DNA from: Kriegella sp963975415 | GTDB lineage: Bacteria > Bacteroidota > Bacteroidia > Flavobacteriales > Flavobacteriaceae | Assembly (NCBI RefSeq): GCF_963975415.1 | Contig: NZ_CAXBGN010000012.1 | Coordinates: 62,001 to 126,000 of the forward strand | Direction of reading: 5' to 3' | DNA length: 64,000 nt | Part shown: positions 62,196 to 64,000 of the stretch, in pieces | Numbering within the stretch: the stretch's first letter is position 1 | Layout: each line of letters opens with the position of its first letter | Notes under the pieces: model-generated | Seen by the model: the letters and a program-made list of their open reading frames with translations, nothing else | What the model was told of the DNA's origin: nothing | Database searches by the model: none | Translations under genes and position numbers: made by a program

Positions 62196-63503
62196 ATGGA
62201 AAACCAATGCCTTAGACTAATTTTTAGAATTGTATTATTCACCTTTGTCACCTTGAATTCTATAAGTTGCAAAAAGAAAACCGAAAAAAATATTATTAAT
62301 GAAAGTTCACTGGTCATAGGGCAAGTGGATAGTATATATTCAAATGTTTTGGGCGAGTCTAGGGAAATATGGATTTATATTCCTGAAAGCGCAAAAGAGA
62401 AATCAAATGAAGCAGCTAAGTACCCAGTACTATATTTGTTAGATGGACCTTCTCATTTCAAGTCTTTAGCTGGCATGGTAGATCAATTAAGTCTCGCCAG
62501 TGGAAATATGGTTGTACCGGAAATGATAGTAGTAGGAATAGCCAATACTAATAGGACACTGGATTTAACACCATCACAGGTCGATATCGACTTTATTTCG
62601 GGTGATAGTATTCCATATATCTCGGGCGGAGGAAACAATTTTCTTGATTTTGTTGAAGAAGAATTAATACCACACATGGAAAAGGCATACCCGGCATCTG
62701 GCTATAGAACTTTTGTCGGTCATTCTTTTGGAGGCTTAAGCGTTATCAATGCCCTTGTGACCAGACCTGAGCTTTTTAGTAATTATGTAGCAATCGATCC
62801 AAGTTTATGGTGGGATAACAGAGGGTTTCTTAATTTTGCCGATTCGTTATTGACAAAGAATAGGTTTGAAAACAAGAGCCTTTTTATTGGTGTCGCAAAT
62901 ACATTGGAAGAAGGCATGGACATTGAAAGTGTCCAAAGTGATACCGTTCCCGACACATATTACACTATACAGATGAAGTCGATAATGAAATTTGTAAAAT
63001 CCCTTGAGTCCAAGGAATACAATAATTTATTATTTAAATGGGAATACTATCCGGATGATGACCATGGTAGTGTTCCACTTATTACGGAGTACGATGCACT
63101 ACGTTTTCTTTTTCCTTGGTACAGGCTTGATGGTGTTAATGATTTATATTCCCAAAATTCGACAATGTCCACCGACGATATTTTAAAAATGATCAATTCA
63201 CATTATGAGAATATTTCAAATAAATTTGGTTACAAGATTATCCCATCTGAACAGTTTATTAATAATATGGGATATGGATTCATGAACAACGATATGAATG
63301 AAAAATCGTTTGCATTATTTAATTTGAACATACAGAATTATCCTAGAAGTTCTAATGTGTACGATTCAATGGGGGATTGCTTTTTAGCCAAACAAGACTC
63401 TACTCAAGCACTAAAATATTTTACCAAGGCATTACAGGTAGGCAAAAATGATTTTTCTCAAGAAAAAATAGATATGCTAAAAAGTAAATTAAAAGCCGAA
63501 TAG
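62196..63503 (+). CDS. Alpha/beta-hydrolase esterase lipoprotein with C-terminal TPR
   Basis: A protein of 435 aa with lipoprotein signal (VTLNSISC). The putative-esterase (esterase D/IroE-like) domain has REIWIYIPESAKEKSNEAAK, YPVLYLLDGPSHF, the nucleophile elbow GHSFGGLSV, and DDDHGSVPL carrying the catalytic His. The last 70 residues form TPR-like helices (NVYDSMGDCFLAKQDSTQAL). It should hydrolyse an ester at the cell surface or in the periplasm; the substrate is unknown. Confidence 0.88.
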   Translation: MENQCLRLIFRIVLFTFVTLNSISCKKKTEKNIINESSLVIGQVDSIYSNVLGESREIWIYIPESAKEKSNEAAKYPVLYLLDGPSHFKSLAGMVDQLSLASGNMVVPEMIVVGIANTNRTLDLTPSQVDIDFISGDSIPYISGGGNNFLDFVEEELIPHMEKAYPASGYRTFVGHSFGGLSVINALVTRPELFSNYVAIDPSLWWDNRGFLNFADSLLTKNRFENKSLFIGVANTLEEGMDIESVQSDTVPDTYYTIQMKSIMKFVKSLESKEYNNLLFKWEYYPDDDHGSVPLITEYDALRFLFPWYRLDGVNDLYSQNSTMSTDDILKMINSHYENISNKFGYKIIPSEQFINNMGYGFMNNDMNEKSFALFNLNIQNYPRSSNVYDSMGDCFLAKQDSTQALKYFTKALQVGKNDFSQEKIDMLKSKLKAE

Positions 63504-63523
63504 TACTTTGAGTTAAAATCAAT

Positions 63524-63600
63524 TACAGTAAAAGTTTAATTAAACGATTATTTAATGTCCTCGGGTACATACTTTTCTGTTAACTTCAACTTTATAAATA
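63524..63600. repeat. Dispersed repeat, last copy
   Basis: AAAAGTTTAATTAAACGATT and ACATACTTTTCTGTTAACTT, then CTTTATAAATAAATT, match the second half of the copy at 59546-59625 in order and spacing. Confidence 0.7.
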
Positions 63601-63614
63601 AATTAGACCTACAA

Positions 63615-64000
63615 TTATTCACTAAGCAAGTAAATTAGGTTACCTATTGCGACTACTCCCGTTAGAAATCCTAGAATCAGATCCATTCTCGAAGCGATGA
63701 AACTTAATTTATACTCAATTTTCTGGGCCAAGATTGCATATAGTGTATATAAGGTAAAAGAGCCTATTGTAGAACCTATAGAAAAGTAAAGTGCGTTTGA
63801 AAAATTATATTCGAAATAATCGATCCCAATTAACAATGATATAAAGGAAAAGTAAAACGGAATCGCCATCATATTCAATGACGACATAAAAATTCCGTAA
63901 AAATAAGATTTAGATTTAGGAATTTCTTTATCCTCTACTTTTTCTTTTGAAGTAAAATGGACTCTAAAAAAATTAATGGATAAGAGAAACAGAATACCTG
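63615..64000 (-). CDS. LysE-family exporter (partial, N-terminus beyond the window)
   Basis: The frame stays open to the window end, so the visible 128 codons are the C-terminal part of a longer gene. It reads GILFLLSINFFRVHFTSKEK, a cytoplasmic loop, FYGIFMSSLNMMAIPFYFSF, GSTIGSFTLYTLYAILAQKI and GFLTGVVAIGNLIYLLSE. These match the last half of LysE/RhtB-type amino-acid exporters of Bacteroidota. A shorter reading from the Met at 63887 would cut a TM helix pair and is unlikely to be the true start. Confidence 0.75.
   Translation of the reverse strand, partial: GILFLLSINFFRVHFTSKEKVEDKEIPKSKSYFYGIFMSSLNMMAIPFYFSFISLLIGIDYFEYNFSNALYFSIGSTIGSFTLYTLYAILAQKIEYKLSFIASRMDLILGFLTGVVAIGNLIYLLSE

Noticed and set aside
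56693..63600. A true integron cassette array
   Set aside because: No integron integrase in the window, core sites do not fit GTTRRRY well, and genes point both ways. I kept only the observation of repeats and palindromes.
41018..64000. A complete conjugative element
   Set aside because: Relaxase, accessory protein and coupling protein are present, but no secretion-channel (Tra/VirB) genes and no tyrosine integrase. I call it mobilisable only.

Overview
The window comes from a Bacteroidota chromosome, most likely a marine member of the Flavobacteriaceae (Maribacter/Zobellia type, by impression only). The evidence is a SusC/RagA TonB-dependent receptor with its 'triple tyrosine' regulator, promoter -7 boxes of the TAnnTTTG type, A-rich leaders instead of strong Shine-Dalgarno sites, and lineage-typical families (DUF4407, DUF4230, DUF4260, DUF5060, M56-BlaI pairs, DUF6876, BfmA/BtgA).

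Bases 1-10,500 (minus strand) look like the edge of a glycan-utilisation locus: a SusC receptor cut by the window start, its probable regulator, an aminoglycoside-phosphotransferase-fold sugar kinase next to a sugar nucleotidyltransferase, a PIG-L deacetylase and a helical-barrel lipoprotein. Bases 10,700-40,500 are mostly core genome: type II NADH dehydrogenase, a large PVC-type cytochrome c lipoprotein, homogentisate dioxygenase, nitroreductase, ruvC, hemW, a MutS-like ATPase, DUF proteins, an M20 dipeptidase and two separate BlaI/M56 (BlaR1-like) modules, each with its own palindromic operator. Two stretches between genes look like structured RNAs (14,936-15,020 and 37,947-38,046), and a decayed DoxX-family gene lies at about 17,100-17,534.

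At 40,830-41,018 an intact tRNA-Leu(UAG) with a terminator is preceded by a broken 5' half of the same tRNA. From there to the window end the DNA is accessory and visibly more A/T-rich. First comes a large orphan protein with a PD-(D/E)XK nuclease signature. Next is a mobilisable module: repeats, ssb, DUF6876, an oriT-like hairpin, a BfmA/BtgA accessory protein, a DUF5712 relaxase, a coupling protein and a serine recombinase with res-like palindromes. No type IV secretion genes are present, so transfer would need a helper. A complete type I restriction-modification operon follows (hsdM, hsdS, hsdR) with an AbiEi/AbiEii-like pair inserted between hsdM and hsdS.

The last 7 kb holds small gene units separated by copies of a dispersed repeat (AAAGTTCAAATAAAGGAT and TTAGGACACCATGTCG). 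They include a three-gene unit (GHKL ATPase, STAS-like DUF4325, PIN nuclease), an orphan ParS/MbcA-type antitoxin remnant, a two-TM protein framed by palindromes, a coiled-coil protein, two lipoproteins (one an esterase-TPR protein) and a LysE-type transporter cut by the window end. The best candidates for an undescribed system are the GHKL-STAS-PIN trio (56,937-58,770) and the PD-(D/E)XK orphan beside the tRNA (41,170-42,858).
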